Shown: piece by piece, positions 53,146-62,494 of the stretch
Layout: each line of letters starts with the position of its first letter
How positions within the stretch are numbered: the first letter of the stretch is position 1
Assembly: GCA_031292485.1 (NCBI GenBank)
Contig: JARLHA010000032.1
Coordinates: 248,001-312,000 of the forward strand
DNA: 64,000 bases
Source: Mucilaginibacter sp.
Lineage (GTDB): Bacteria > Bacteroidota > Bacteroidia > Sphingobacteriales > Sphingobacteriaceae
Direction: 5' to 3'
The notes under the pieces: generated by a model
Database searches by the model: none
Told to the model about the DNA's origin: nothing
The model's input: only the letters and a program-made list of their open reading frames with translations
Program-made: the position numbers and the translations under genes

Positions 53146-53919
53146 ATGAAACAACAAGCAGGGCCATACCGATTATGGATATTGGCATTTTTATTTGCAC
53201 TGGTTTTGGCCGAGATTATCTGGAGCTGGAAAAACGATAAAAAGGCTTATGATATTAAAGAAACATTTTCAAATTTATCCGTTTTTGCCGGGTTCCAAAT
53301 TTCAAAGATTTTATTTACAGCATACCAGTTAGCGATTCTCGGTTTCTTCACCAGAATAGCGCCGTTTCGTTTTCCACGAAATATCTGGGCGTTTTTACTA
53401 ACTTTTATCACAGCCGATTTTTTGTACTACTGGTTTCACCGGATCTCCCATTTTTGGAAACCATTGTGGGCATTTCACCAGGTACACCATTCGGCCATGC
53501 ACATGAACTTAACCGCCGCATACCGGTTAAATTGGCTATCAGCCATTATAAGCCCGTTATTTTTTATTCCTGCCGCCTTGTTAGGGTTGCCTGCTGATTT
53601 TATTGTGATCGCCTACGTCCTCAACCTGGCTTATCAATTTTTTCTGCATACCGAGGCTGTCGGTAAAATGGGTATCATGGAAAAGTTTATTGATACCCCT
53701 TCTTCACACAGGGTACACCATGGCAGTAATCCAATTTATATTGATAAAAATTTTGGCGGCGTGCTCATCATTTGGGACAGGCTTTTTAAAACCTATCAAC
53801 CCGAAACCGAAAAGCCAAATTATGGGCTCACCACGGGCTTTATGAGTTACAACCCATTTGTTCTCGTTTTTAAAGGCTTTGTAGAATTGTTTTCAGGTAA
53901 AATGAAACTCAAAAGTTAA
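53146..53919 (+). CDS. Fatty-acid hydroxylase/sterol desaturase family membrane protein
   Basis: A 257-residue polytopic protein with the di-iron histidine boxes HRISHFWKPLWAFHQVHHS (HX3H and HX2HH) and HRVHHG, plus HTEAVGKM. The family hydroxylates or desaturates lipids; the substrate is not known. About four to five helices surround the boxes (ILAFLFALVLAEIIWSW, AFLLTFITADFLYYWF, AIISPLFFIPAALLGL). It follows the LytTR gene by 119 bp in the same direction but is probably a separate unit. All histidines are present, so it should be functional. Confidence 0.9.
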   Translation: MKQQAGPYRLWILAFLFALVLAEIIWSWKNDKKAYDIKETFSNLSVFAGFQISKILFTAYQLAILGFFTRIAPFRFPRNIWAFLLTFITADFLYYWFHRISHFWKPLWAFHQVHHSAMHMNLTAAYRLNWLSAIISPLFFIPAALLGLPADFIVIAYVLNLAYQFFLHTEAVGKMGIMEKFIDTPSSHRVHHGSNPIYIDKNFGGVLIIWDRLFKTYQPETEKPNYGLTTGFMSYNPFVLVFKGFVELFSGKMKLKS

Positions 53920-53938
53920 TTCACCCCCGTTTTTAGCC

Positions 53939-53961
53939 GGTTCACCCATTTCGGGTGAACC
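53939..53961. repeat. Perfect 9-bp-arm palindrome after the hydroxylase gene
   Basis: GGTTCACCC and GGGTGAACC flank the five bases ATTTC exactly. It lies 20 bp after the hydroxylase stop, 62 bp before the next gene. No T-run follows, so it may be a regulator site rather than a terminator. Confidence 0.5.
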
Positions 53962-54022
53962 CAATACCCTTGATAATAGTTTAATATATTAAAATTACAT
54001 AAGTCAATTAATTACAAACTTT

Positions 54023-54760
54023 ATGAAAATTAAATTTAATACTTCAAAAATTCTAGTGGTAACGGTGGTTACTGCCGGAATAGCATTTATGGTATCATCA
54101 TGTCACAAAGATGCCTCAACAACATCAACAAACGCCACGGTTACCGAAGCCGACGCGGTACAATTAACCACTGATGCGGTGTCGCCATCAACGGGTGGTA
54201 TGATATTACAATTAAACGGTTCGGTAAATACTTATGCAACCGTTAGTTTTTCATGCGGTGTACAAAAGGACTCAAGTTATGTTATTGCAAGTTCGACCGG
54301 CGCCAGTCCTTCTTATAATTATAGTTTTCAGTGGAACGATATGCTCACCTGTAATGGCACAGTGCCAAGCCAGCTTACTTTTAATTTTACCGGCACCGGG
54401 AGTTATAATGGATCGCTGATGTCATCATCTGATAACAGCACTGGTGGTTTTGTTTTAACGGGGCTAGGCGTGAACGCTTCTCAATATTTATTTAATACAA
54501 CCTATAGCCGTACCGGTACTACTACCTCAAAAGTGTTAAGGCAACTTACTTTCCATAGTGTGATTACGATAGCCGGTACCGATATCGCTGTTGATAAAAC
54601 GACTAAGATCATCGCTTCGGGTACCGCAGCTGTAAGTATTGCTGCCACTTCAACCTCAGGCAGCACTTTTACGTTTAATGGTAAAATTACCTTCCTTGGC
54701 AACAAGAAAGCCAATCTGGTTTTAAACAGCGGCGCCACATATGTTATCCAATGGAATTAA
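54023..54760 (+). CDS. Secreted Ser/Thr-rich lipoprotein
   Basis: A 245-residue protein with leader ILVVTVVTAGIAFMVSSC and a lipidated Cys27. The mature part is strongly Ser/Thr-rich and beta-like (NATVTEADAVQLTTDAVSPS; TFHSVITIAGTDIAVDKTTK; KKANLVLNSGATYVIQWN). I recognise no family and no catalytic residues. A surface-anchored structural or adhesive role is possible. It precedes a Spy-like small periplasmic protein by 13 bp, which suggests co-transcription. Confidence 0.75.
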   Translation: MKIKFNTSKILVVTVVTAGIAFMVSSCHKDASTTSTNATVTEADAVQLTTDAVSPSTGGMILQLNGSVNTYATVSFSCGVQKDSSYVIASSTGASPSYNYSFQWNDMLTCNGTVPSQLTFNFTGTGSYNGSLMSSSDNSTGGFVLTGLGVNASQYLFNTTYSRTGTTTSKVLRQLTFHSVITIAGTDIAVDKTTKIIASGTAAVSIAATSTSGSTFTFNGKITFLGNKKANLVLNSGATYVIQWN

Positions 54761-54773
54761 ATACTTTGCAGAA

Positions 54774-55157
54774 ATGAAAAATATCAAAATATTGTTGGCG
54801 GGGTTATTTATCGTCGCGGCAAGCATAGGTGTTGGAAAGGCACAGGAAAGTCTCCAAAAATTAAAAAGTGAAACACCTGAACAAAGAGCCGCTTTTCAAA
54901 CCAAATTAATGAAAGAAAAGCTTATCCTTAGCAACGCACAGCTAACCAAAGTTGCGTCGATCAATCTGAAATATGCAGAAAAATTTGAGCCAATAATAAA
55001 AAGTGACGACAGCCGATTTTCAAGGATGCGGCAGGCGAGAGTAATAATGGAACAAAAAGACATAGAGTTGCAGGCAGTATTTACAAAAAATCAATTTAAC
55101 GAATACCTGGCCATCGAAAATGATATCAGAAAAAAAATAAAATCGCAAATGAAATGA
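54774..55157 (+). CDS. Small helical periplasmic protein (Spy/CpxP-like)
   Basis: A 127-residue exported protein with signal peptide MKNIKILLAGLFIVAASIGV and KAQ cleavage. The mature part is highly helical and charged (QRAAFQTKLMKEKLILSNAQ; SRFSRMRQARVIMEQKDIEL; IENDIRKKIKSQMK), the profile of Spy/CpxP-like chaperones in Bacteroidota. A chaperone or metal-stress role is inference. It lies 13 bp behind the lipoprotein gene and may be co-transcribed with it. Confidence 0.8.
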   Translation: MKNIKILLAGLFIVAASIGVGKAQESLQKLKSETPEQRAAFQTKLMKEKLILSNAQLTKVASINLKYAEKFEPIIKSDDSRFSRMRQARVIMEQKDIELQAVFTKNQFNEYLAIENDIRKKIKSQMK

Positions 55158-55365
55158 TTCTGTAGGATAGTTGTATCGCCACTGGTCTTTCCTGTTACTT
55201 CCGCCAGTGAATGCCCGTTCAGTATAGCCACTGCGGGCCTTTTACATTAAATACCTGTAAATTAAGCAGGGTATATAAAAAAAATTAATCCGCCCGTCGT
55301 TTTTGCACTTGTAAAACAATTTTTGGTTTTATTCCTTTTTAATGTAAAACCTTCTATTTTAAATC

Positions 55366-56763
55366 ATGCCGACGCTAAAAATACCCCACCGGTATATAAT
55401 CATACTTGTATTACTTGTATCATTTATACCAAAGCCTGCAAAGGCATATTCTGTACTTACCCATGAGGCGCTGATCGACGCCAGCTGGAAGAAAAGCATT
55501 TTGCCTTTATTGAAACAGAAATACCCGGCGGCAGCAGACAGCGACCTGGTAAAGGCCCATGCTTACACTTATGGCGGGGCATTAATCGCAGACATGGGGT
55601 ATTTTCCTTTTGGAAGCGTTTATTTTACCAACCTGGCGCATTATGTCCGTAGTGGCGACTTTGTGGAGAACCTTTTATCAGAATCGCAAAACCTCAATGA
55701 ATATGCGTTTGCGCTGGGGGCTCTATGCCATTATATGGCGGATAAATACGGCCATTCACTGGCCACCAATCATGTTGTGCCTATCGTTTACCCGGAGATG
55801 AGAGAAAAATTCGGCCCGGTAGTAACCTATGATGACGACCATGTTTCGCATAGCCGGGTTGAAATAGCGTTTGACGTACTTGAAACGGCAAGAGGTAATT
55901 ATGCCTCGCAAAATTACCACGATTTTATTGGCTTTGAAGTAGCAAAACCCGTACTGGAGCGGGCTTTTTTAAAGACCTATGGCCAGGATATTAATGCGGT
56001 TTTTGGTAACCTTGATCTTGCCATATCAACTTTCAGGTGGTCAGTGAAAAGTTTGTTGCCAACGGTAACCCGTACTGCCTGGTTGTTAAAGAAAAACGAC
56101 ATTAAAAAATCGAACCCAAGCGCAAACGAAAAGACTTTTCATTACCGGATGAAAAGGAAAGCATATTACAAGGAGTTTGGTTCCTCAAGGCAAAAACCCA
56201 AATTTAAAGAAAGGATTTTAGCCTTTGTTATCCGCATTATGCCCAAAATAGGCCCTTTTAAAGCTTTGAGATTTAAGCCCGTTGGCCCGGAAGGCGAAAA
56301 ATTATTCGTCCGTAGCTTTGATACTGTTATCGTACATTATGATGATGAGTTAAACAGGTTGCATAACCACGCAATAGACTTAAAAGATATGGATTATGAT
56401 ACCGGCAAACCTACCATGCCTGGAGAATACGGACTGGCTGACAAGACTTATGTTGAACTGCTTGATAAACTGCAGGACAATAAATTTATAGAAATGACCA
56501 AATCCCTCCAGCAAAATTTACTGAATTTTTATAATAATGCAGATACCACGCAATTCGCCCAAAAATACTCCGCTGACTGGAAGAAAACCTCGTTAGCGTT
56601 ACAGGAACTTAAGGCCGCCACCCCTGTGCAAATAGATAGTTTAAAGGACGCAAAGGGTATCTACTATAAAATGAACGAACCTGCAGTGCAGCCGGTAAAT
56701 GTAAACGACGGTAAAATAAAATCGAAACCAATACCAGCATCCGAACAACCAAAGGTGAATTAG
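55366..56763 (+). CDS. Zinc-dependent phospholipase C-like secreted protein
   Basis: A 465-residue exported protein with signal peptide IIILVLLVSFIPKPAKA. It matches the Zn-dependent PLC/S1-nuclease-like fold: SVLTHEALIDASWKKSI, LGALCHYMADKYGHSLATNH with several histidines and aspartates as metal ligands, and DDHVSHSRVEIAFDVL. The remaining 250 residues (FRWSVKSLLPTVTRTAWLL and the C-terminal part) are not assignable. It probably hydrolyses phospholipids or phosphoesters in the periplasm. It is a single gene preceded by a 208-bp AT-rich gap. Confidence 0.83.
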   Translation: MPTLKIPHRYIIILVLLVSFIPKPAKAYSVLTHEALIDASWKKSILPLLKQKYPAAADSDLVKAHAYTYGGALIADMGYFPFGSVYFTNLAHYVRSGDFVENLLSESQNLNEYAFALGALCHYMADKYGHSLATNHVVPIVYPEMREKFGPVVTYDDDHVSHSRVEIAFDVLETARGNYASQNYHDFIGFEVAKPVLERAFLKTYGQDINAVFGNLDLAISTFRWSVKSLLPTVTRTAWLLKKNDIKKSNPSANEKTFHYRMKRKAYYKEFGSSRQKPKFKERILAFVIRIMPKIGPFKALRFKPVGPEGEKLFVRSFDTVIVHYDDELNRLHNHAIDLKDMDYDTGKPTMPGEYGLADKTYVELLDKLQDNKFIEMTKSLQQNLLNFYNNADTTQFAQKYSADWKKTSLALQELKAATPVQIDSLKDAKGIYYKMNEPAVQPVNVNDGKIKSKPIPASEQPKVN

Positions 56764-56837
56764 TGTATTTTCCTTTGTTACACAATTTAGTAGTTTAGCT
56801 ACTTTAAATATTTATAATACCAGGCGAGGTGGCGTTT

Positions 56838-57075
56838 TTAGTGATTCTCCGGATAACCGGGCACTGTAAACTCGCGGTACTGATTCAGACACAAGATCAG
56901 TTCGGTTGGGATGTTCTGCTGTTTCAACGCCATATACACTTGTTCGCTAACGGCGGCTGGCATATTAAAATCCTTTAGTCCGGACATAAACAATACAGGC
57001 GTTTTTATCCTGTCGGCATGAAAGAAAGGAGAGGACAAGCTGATCCATTTCTCCTGACTTTTCCGTTGCTTCTTA
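56838..57075 (-). pseudogene. Remnant of an S9 peptidase (prolyl oligopeptidase-like) C-terminus
   Basis: On the minus strand the segment SSPFFHADRIKTPVLFMSGLK and VYMALKQQNIPTELILCLNQ followed by EFTVPGYPENH is the C-terminal alpha/beta-hydrolase end of an S9-family peptidase. About 600 upstream residues (including the catalytic serine) are absent, and the open frame runs back only to a TAA inside the preceding DUF4395 gene. No start codon fits except a TTG. It is a leftover of a deleted gene, roughly 75 codons long. Confidence 0.8.
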
Positions 57076-57555
57076 TTTTACGCGCTTATTCGAAAATTTT
57101 ATGCGGTTGATTAATGTATATACATGGCATCCGGCACAAAAGCCCGCAAAACTCTCCAATGACGCAAAAGGGATCATTATACATGCAATAACTTTTGAGA
57201 GCAAGATGAAATTTGATGCGAAGCTGAGCAAAACCAGGCTTAAAAAAGCCACCCCCATAAATGAGGCAAATCTTTTTGGCGCACGGTCAACGGGTTTGGG
57301 TTTTATGCTTAATTGCTTTACTACAGCCCCGCTTATGATAGCCAAAGGGCTATAAGCATTTAAATTAAACGCCCTGAGCAGGAAATCCATCAATAATAAG
57401 CCAATAGACAATGGGTTGCCATTGATAACATAAAATAAAACAAAAAGCACTACAAAAAAAGCCACTACCCTTACCCTGTTCTCGTCCACCTTTACAAAAT
57501 CCACCGGGCAGTCTAACGAAGTTTGTTTTTTATATTGAATATCTGAATCAATCAT
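57073..57555 (-). CDS. DUF4395 membrane protein
   Basis: A 160-residue protein with three to four membrane helices (VVAFFVVLFVLFYVI, ASFMGVAFLSLVLLSFASNF, ILLSKVIACIMIPFASLES). The motif SLDCPVDFVKVDENRVRVVAF and the final FAGFCAGCHVYTL with C-x-x-C typify DUF4395 proteins, often associated with thiol/sulfur relay. Its function is unknown. It precedes the S9 peptidase remnant and is divergent from the NAD(P)-dependent epimerase-like gene. The sequence is complete. Confidence 0.88.
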   Translation of the reverse strand: MIDSDIQYKKQTSLDCPVDFVKVDENRVRVVAFFVVLFVLFYVINGNPLSIGLLLMDFLLRAFNLNAYSPLAIISGAVVKQLSIKPKPVDRAPKRFASFMGVAFLSLVLLSFASNFILLSKVIACIMIPFASLESFAGFCAGCHVYTLINRIKFSNKRVK

Positions 57556-57694
57556 TTTAATAATTAATATATTGTCTATGGAATTTATAGATAATACAAA
57601 AGTAGTACTATTTATGTTATTTTAAAGTAATTTGTGAAATGGTACCGATTTCTTTTACAATTTTTGACCGACACGTAACAAATAAAAAAATTAA

Positions 57695-58513
57695 ATGGTG
57701 GTTAGTATTTTAGGCTGTGGCTGGTATGGCAAGGCGCTGGCGGCTGATCTTTTAAAAAAAGGCACTATCGTTAAAGGTTCTGCTACTTCTCCCGAAAAAC
57801 TGGAGGTCCTGGATAGTTTAAGGATCCTGCCCTATCTTGCAATATTTGATAGCAAAGAAAAAACCGTTGATCCTGGATTTTTTAAGTGTGATGTAATGGT
57901 GATCAGTGTTCCGCCAAGACTTAAAGCGGGTGAAGACGGCGAATACCTTGCAAAAATCCAGCAGGCCATCAATGCATGTATGCAATACGGGGTTAAAAAG
58001 ATCATTTATATCAGTTCGACCGGGGTTTATGGCGAAGTTAACCACGAGGTAAGTGAGCTTGACGACCCCAAACCCGATACCGCTTCGGGTTTGATATTGT
58101 TTGAAGCGGAGCAGCATTTTCAAAAAGAGACGTCATTTAAAACTACTGTCATCCGCTTTGGCGGGCTGATAGGGCCAGGCCGTCATCCCGGCCGTTTCTT
58201 TGCCGGTAAATCCAACATCCCAAATGGCCTGGCGCCGGTAAACCTTATTCACCAGGATGATTGTGTGGGCATAACAACCGCTATTATTGACCAGGATACT
58301 TTTGGATACCTGTTCAATGGCTGTTCGCCCGATCACCCTGCAAAAGCCGCTTACTACCGCGAAATGGCGGAAAAAGCGAATTTACCTGCTCCCCAATTTA
58401 TTAATGAATTGAAAAACCGGAAGATTGTCAACAGCAACAATGTACCCGGTATTTTAAAATATGAGTTTAAATTTAAGAAATTGAAAGACTATACATTTGA
58501 TGCAATAACATAA
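57695..58513 (+). CDS. NAD(P)-binding SDR/epimerase-like protein (YeeZ-like)
   Basis: A 272-residue extended-SDR protein. The Rossmann loop is ILGCGWYGKALAADLLKKG near the start; VISVPPRLKAG, YISSTGVYGEVNHEVSELDDP and VIRFGGLIGPGRHPGRFFAG follow, as in YeeZ/NAD-dependent epimerases. The catalytic Y-x-x-x-K is not clear, so activity may be atypical. Its substrate is unknown; relatives act on nucleotide sugars. It starts 139 bp from the divergent DUF4395 gene. Confidence 0.85.
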   Translation: MVVSILGCGWYGKALAADLLKKGTIVKGSATSPEKLEVLDSLRILPYLAIFDSKEKTVDPGFFKCDVMVISVPPRLKAGEDGEYLAKIQQAINACMQYGVKKIIYISSTGVYGEVNHEVSELDDPKPDTASGLILFEAEQHFQKETSFKTTVIRFGGLIGPGRHPGRFFAGKSNIPNGLAPVNLIHQDDCVGITTAIIDQDTFGYLFNGCSPDHPAKAAYYREMAEKANLPAPQFINELKNRKIVNSNNVPGILKYEFKFKKLKDYTFDAIT

Positions 58514-58583
58514 CATTACAGCCAATATCTTTTTTATATATCGTTGAGACGTTATTCACAGGAATAACCCGTTGACCCTGCCT

Positions 58584-61043
58584 TTATTTATGGTAATCAG
58601 GATCCATTTCGGGTTTACGCAAGCCGGCTACCTCATCGGCCATTAAAATAAATACATTCCAGCATAAACCTTTTGTTGACGGCCACCAGCTATCCGTCGT
58701 TACCCATTTTGTTGGGGTAAATTCTTTGCTGAAAGGCCAATTGGGGTTCAGATAGATCTCGGCCCACACCCTATTTTCCATTAAGGGCCTGGCTTTTTTC
58801 CAGCCATGTTTTAACCCCACTACGTAGGCACAATATTCCGGCCTGAACCAGCTGCCGCCGTTATAGTAAAAGCCGTCTGTTTTTCCATCGCTGTAATTTT
58901 CTTCGCCAAACTTTCCAAACGGCTGATAATCGCCACTCAGATAGGCCCATCCCCTTGCATCCTTTGTCAGCCTGATAAGAATTGGCGCTGTAGTGCCATA
59001 TTCCGGGTGGGGTGAGTTGGCGACTTTATTTAGTACCGGTATTTGCTCCAGTTCATTTTGAACCATTTCATCCGTTAGTATCGGCGTTTTAAATAACCAC
59101 AAAGAAAAAAATTCCGGTTCCAGGTCAGTCAGCGAAATCATATCCGGGAAATTCCTGTCAAATAACAGGTGTTTCCTTTTTACGTCATAAAAATTGCGAT
59201 ACCCATTCTCTGCCTTTTGGATATAGGCGTCTGATATCGAAAAACCTAATTCTTTGATTGTTTTTAAAGCAATCACCAGCATCCCCTGGTTAACCGCCAG
59301 GCGGTCGGTCTTAGGGTTGTAATCAATTATATCCAGCTGGTTCATGGGAAAGTGAGATCTGCATTTTCCACTCCTGCCGGGATCAAACTCATTTAGTACA
59401 TAGCTAACTGCTTTTTCAATTTTTTCATGGGGAAGTTTTACGCCGAAACGGCGTTTATTAAGCATTGCCCATATTAGCCATTCAATGGTCGCTTCGTTAT
59501 CTTTTGCCTCAACCGAGCCCATCAACGGTGTAATGATGGTACCGATGGAGCCTTTTGATGTTTGGGTTTTGCCCCACTCCTCCCATATGGACAAGTTCAG
59601 CTCCCTGTTGTAAGTTGAAACCGTCGAGAAAAAGGAATCCCTGTTGTACATATCAGGCGCATAGTTCATGTTGGGCACATTAAAGGGCTTAAAATTATCA
59701 ACATCGGTGATCCAGGTGAGCATGTTAAAATTGGCATATAACATTTTCTCAATCATCGAGCCTCTAAAGCCCTTCCCTTCTGCCAAACGTGTCTGCGCGG
59801 AGATCATAAATTGCTGGTGCGATTTCCAGGGCTCAACAAAAATATAAGTGTTTTTTTCAACCTTTTCGCCTAAGGGAAGTATATTATAAGCCTCTTTTTG
59901 GGGATGATTTTCAATGATCTTCATCCCTTTTATTTCGAACCTGGTTTCCTTTCCTGATTCTGCACCAATAAACATGGAGACGCTGTCTTTTTCGATATAG
60001 GGTACCAGGATGCTTCTTTTAAAATACGTCCAATTTTTTTCATCTATCGGCAGGTTATCAATATATTTCATCCCGTCTTCAAGCTCAACGGTTTTTTGTC
60101 CGTTTTTAAGCCTGAAAAGTTTTAATGCCACAGCAGTATTCCCTTTATACCAAAAGGAGACCGTATACACCCTTTGATCTTTAAATGGAGTGATAAAATT
60201 GATGCCCGATTGGGGTCCTTTATGGCAGGTAATGGTAGTAAGGCCGCCGCTTCTGCCAATTTCCGCATTCCCGGCTTTTTGATCCACAGGATCAATGGTT
60301 AACAAGGTACTGTCGCCTGCATCAAGATTGTACATTTCACCAAACGTTTGGCGGATGTAATGCTCATTTTTTGCCCTTTCGGATAAATCAGCAACCGAAA
60401 ATAAATTGACGTCAGGGAGGCGGCGCAAACCCGTAAAACCGCCGTCACGCCCGCTAAAACGGCGTCGCATATTCCTGGTGTACTGATTTTTATATCCCGC
60501 ATCCGTTAAAAAGCCAACAACGTCATTGTCAGGGGTAACAAAGCCGGCTGCCGGGAACATTTCATGTGCGAAGCCGCCGGGGAAATTATCCTCCTCAAAA
60601 GTTACATATCGCTGTGGTGTCTTTGCAGGCCTGGCTGTTTCCTGTAGTATATAATACATGCCGGGCATAGATGGCTGGAATAATTGGATAGTTTTTTTGA
60701 CAAGATTTGCGTTTACCACCTGGTAGCTTACCGTTATTGACAGATCAGCATCAAATTCGGGTATATAAAGATCGTTTGATAAAGTAATCCTATTTTCATT
60801 TCCGGTCCATTTTTGCCCTTTTAAATGATCCAGTTTGGCTACGGTAGTTAAATCATGATTGAATAACTGCAGGGAAAGCTCCTCGGTGTTGGTAACTATT
60901 AAAGTTTTACCATTATAAATATCAACATGATATCCATTTTGGGCGTCACCCGCTGCTTTAAGCACAAGCTGTTGAGAAAAGGACCTGAAACCACCTAACA
61001 GGCAAACAAAAAACAGGGATAATACAACTTTAAACTGCAACAT
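58584..61043 (-). CDS. Large secreted protein, putative six-hairpin glycosidase with inserted beta-sandwich
   Basis: An 819-residue exported protein with signal peptide VVLSLFFVCLLGGFRSFS. Residues about 20-240 look beta-rich (VLKAAGDAQNGYHVDIYNGK), about 245-385 look like a lectin or carbohydrate-binding beta-sandwich (GINFITPFKDQRVYTVSFWY), and the C-terminal 400 residues look like an alpha/alpha toroid (MYNRDSFFSTVSTYNRELNL; EATIEWLIWAMLNKRRFGV; RLAVNQGMLVIALKTIKELG; TDSWWPSTKGLCWNVFILMA), a fold seen in several glycoside hydrolase families. I cannot assign a known family; catalytic acids are not certain. It is a lone gene on the minus strand. Confidence 0.7.
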   Translation of the reverse strand: MLQFKVVLSLFFVCLLGGFRSFSQQLVLKAAGDAQNGYHVDIYNGKTLIVTNTEELSLQLFNHDLTTVAKLDHLKGQKWTGNENRITLSNDLYIPEFDADLSITVSYQVVNANLVKKTIQLFQPSMPGMYYILQETARPAKTPQRYVTFEEDNFPGGFAHEMFPAAGFVTPDNDVVGFLTDAGYKNQYTRNMRRRFSGRDGGFTGLRRLPDVNLFSVADLSERAKNEHYIRQTFGEMYNLDAGDSTLLTIDPVDQKAGNAEIGRSGGLTTITCHKGPQSGINFITPFKDQRVYTVSFWYKGNTAVALKLFRLKNGQKTVELEDGMKYIDNLPIDEKNWTYFKRSILVPYIEKDSVSMFIGAESGKETRFEIKGMKIIENHPQKEAYNILPLGEKVEKNTYIFVEPWKSHQQFMISAQTRLAEGKGFRGSMIEKMLYANFNMLTWITDVDNFKPFNVPNMNYAPDMYNRDSFFSTVSTYNRELNLSIWEEWGKTQTSKGSIGTIITPLMGSVEAKDNEATIEWLIWAMLNKRRFGVKLPHEKIEKAVSYVLNEFDPGRSGKCRSHFPMNQLDIIDYNPKTDRLAVNQGMLVIALKTIKELGFSISDAYIQKAENGYRNFYDVKRKHLLFDRNFPDMISLTDLEPEFFSLWLFKTPILTDEMVQNELEQIPVLNKVANSPHPEYGTTAPILIRLTKDARGWAYLSGDYQPFGKFGEENYSDGKTDGFYYNGGSWFRPEYCAYVVGLKHGWKKARPLMENRVWAEIYLNPNWPFSKEFTPTKWVTTDSWWPSTKGLCWNVFILMADEVAGLRKPEMDPDYHK

Positions 61044-61391
61044 AAATAAAGTATTAAATCAATTTAAAACCACTATTCGTTTTTATAACCATTTTTTTTA
61101 CAAAACACTAATCTTAACATTAATAAACAGCGGGCAAAGCAAAAGGCCCCCATCATAACAGGATATTTATAAAAGATAATGGAAGATATAATTGGCTATT
61201 GAGTTGCAATAGTAGTTAAAAAAACCGGTTTTGCAAACGGTAAATGGTATTTTTTTAGGTTTGGTCTAACCACAATCGTACGATCCGGGAAATAAATGTT
61301 TCCGGTTAGGTGCGCAGCGGCAATTGTTGATATATATTACAAACATTAGGTTCATTCCCTTAAATTTGCTGCAATACACCAGCACCTGTTT
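61044..61391. other. 348-bp gap with no feature
   Basis: AT-rich sequence between the divergent putative glycosidase and dehydrogenase genes. I see no ORF, hairpin or promoter box that I can support; both promoters are expected here. Confidence 0.4.
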
Positions 61392-62393
61392 ATGAAAATA
61401 CTTTTCTTTTCGGCAAAGCCTTATGATATCGCTACGTTTAACCAGCACAATGCCCATTATGGTTTTGAGCTGGAATACCTGGAAACCCATTTGGGGCCGC
61501 ATATTGTTAATGCAGTTGATGAGGGAACATATGCCGTATGCGTATTTGTAAATGATAACCTCTCCGCTGAGGTGATTGCCGTACTGGCAGCTAAAGGCGT
61601 AAAGGTAATTGCGCTGCGTTGCGCAGGGTTTAATAATATAGACCTGGCTGCTGCAAAAAAACATGGTATAACCGTATGCAGGGTACCCGCCTATTCGCCG
61701 GAGGCGGTGGCCGAGCATGCTGTAGCGATGCTGTTAACCCTGAACCGAAAAACCCACAAAGCCTATAACCGGGTACGGGAACAAAATTTTTCGTTAAACG
61801 GATTGCTTGGTTTTAACATGCACGGCAAAACGGTTGGCGTAATTGCAACCGGAAGGATCGGTAAAGCTTTTTGCAGGATCATGCTGGGCTTTGGATGCAA
61901 AGTATGGGCCTTCGACCTTTTTAAAGATCCGGAACTTGTTGCCTCCGGTGTGCACTACGCTTCTTTTGAAGAAGTACTGCAACAGGCGGATATCATCTCC
62001 CTGCATTGTCCGCTCACTCCCGAAAGCCACCACCTGATCAACAAAACGACGCTTAGACTGATGAAACAGGGCGCCACGCTCATTAATACCAGCCGGGGCG
62101 CGTTGATAGATACCCACGCTGTTATAGTGGCCCTTAAAACCGGCCGCCTGGCCTACCTCGGTATCGATGTTTATGAACAGGAGGACCGCTTGTTTTTTAA
62201 AGACCTGTCCGGAAGTATTATTGAAGACGATACCATACAGCGGCTGATGAGTTTCCCCAATGTGCTGGTTACGGGCCACCAGGCCTTTTTTACCGCCGAT
62301 GCGCTGGCGCAAATCGCTGAAACTACGCTGAACAGTATTCATCAATTAAGTAGCGGTGCAGCACCGGATGATGCTGTAATTGTGCAGGTGTAA
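61392..62393 (+). CDS. D-lactate dehydrogenase-like 2-hydroxyacid dehydrogenase
   Basis: A 333-residue NAD-dependent D-2-hydroxyacid dehydrogenase, probably D-lactate dehydrogenase (LdhA-type). Catalytic Arg76-region ALRCAGFNNIDL is present; the NAD loop reads VGVIATGRIGKAFCRIMLGF (about 146-165), with ATGRIG replacing the common GTGRIG; SLHCPLTPESHHLIN contains the substrate loop; and His296 in VTGHQAFFTADAL is the acid-base residue. It reduces pyruvate to D-lactate. It is a single gene. Confidence 0.93.
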   Translation: MKILFFSAKPYDIATFNQHNAHYGFELEYLETHLGPHIVNAVDEGTYAVCVFVNDNLSAEVIAVLAAKGVKVIALRCAGFNNIDLAAAKKHGITVCRVPAYSPEAVAEHAVAMLLTLNRKTHKAYNRVREQNFSLNGLLGFNMHGKTVGVIATGRIGKAFCRIMLGFGCKVWAFDLFKDPELVASGVHYASFEEVLQQADIISLHCPLTPESHHLINKTTLRLMKQGATLINTSRGALIDTHAVIVALKTGRLAYLGIDVYEQEDRLFFKDLSGSIIEDDTIQRLMSFPNVLVTGHQAFFTADALAQIAETTLNSIHQLSSGAAPDDAVIVQV

Positions 62394-62494
62394 AGTGGGG
62401 GGTTCGGATGCGGCGACCCCGCGATTTCTTGCCTGCATGATCAGCGTTTGTGGGGTTGAGGAGATATGAAATTTGCAGCTCATTGTTAAGTAAT

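Noticed and set aside
61794..62345. A 183-codon antisense frame in the dehydrogenase gene
   Set aside because: The plus-strand dehydrogenase has all catalytic residues; the antisense frame has no recognisable features.
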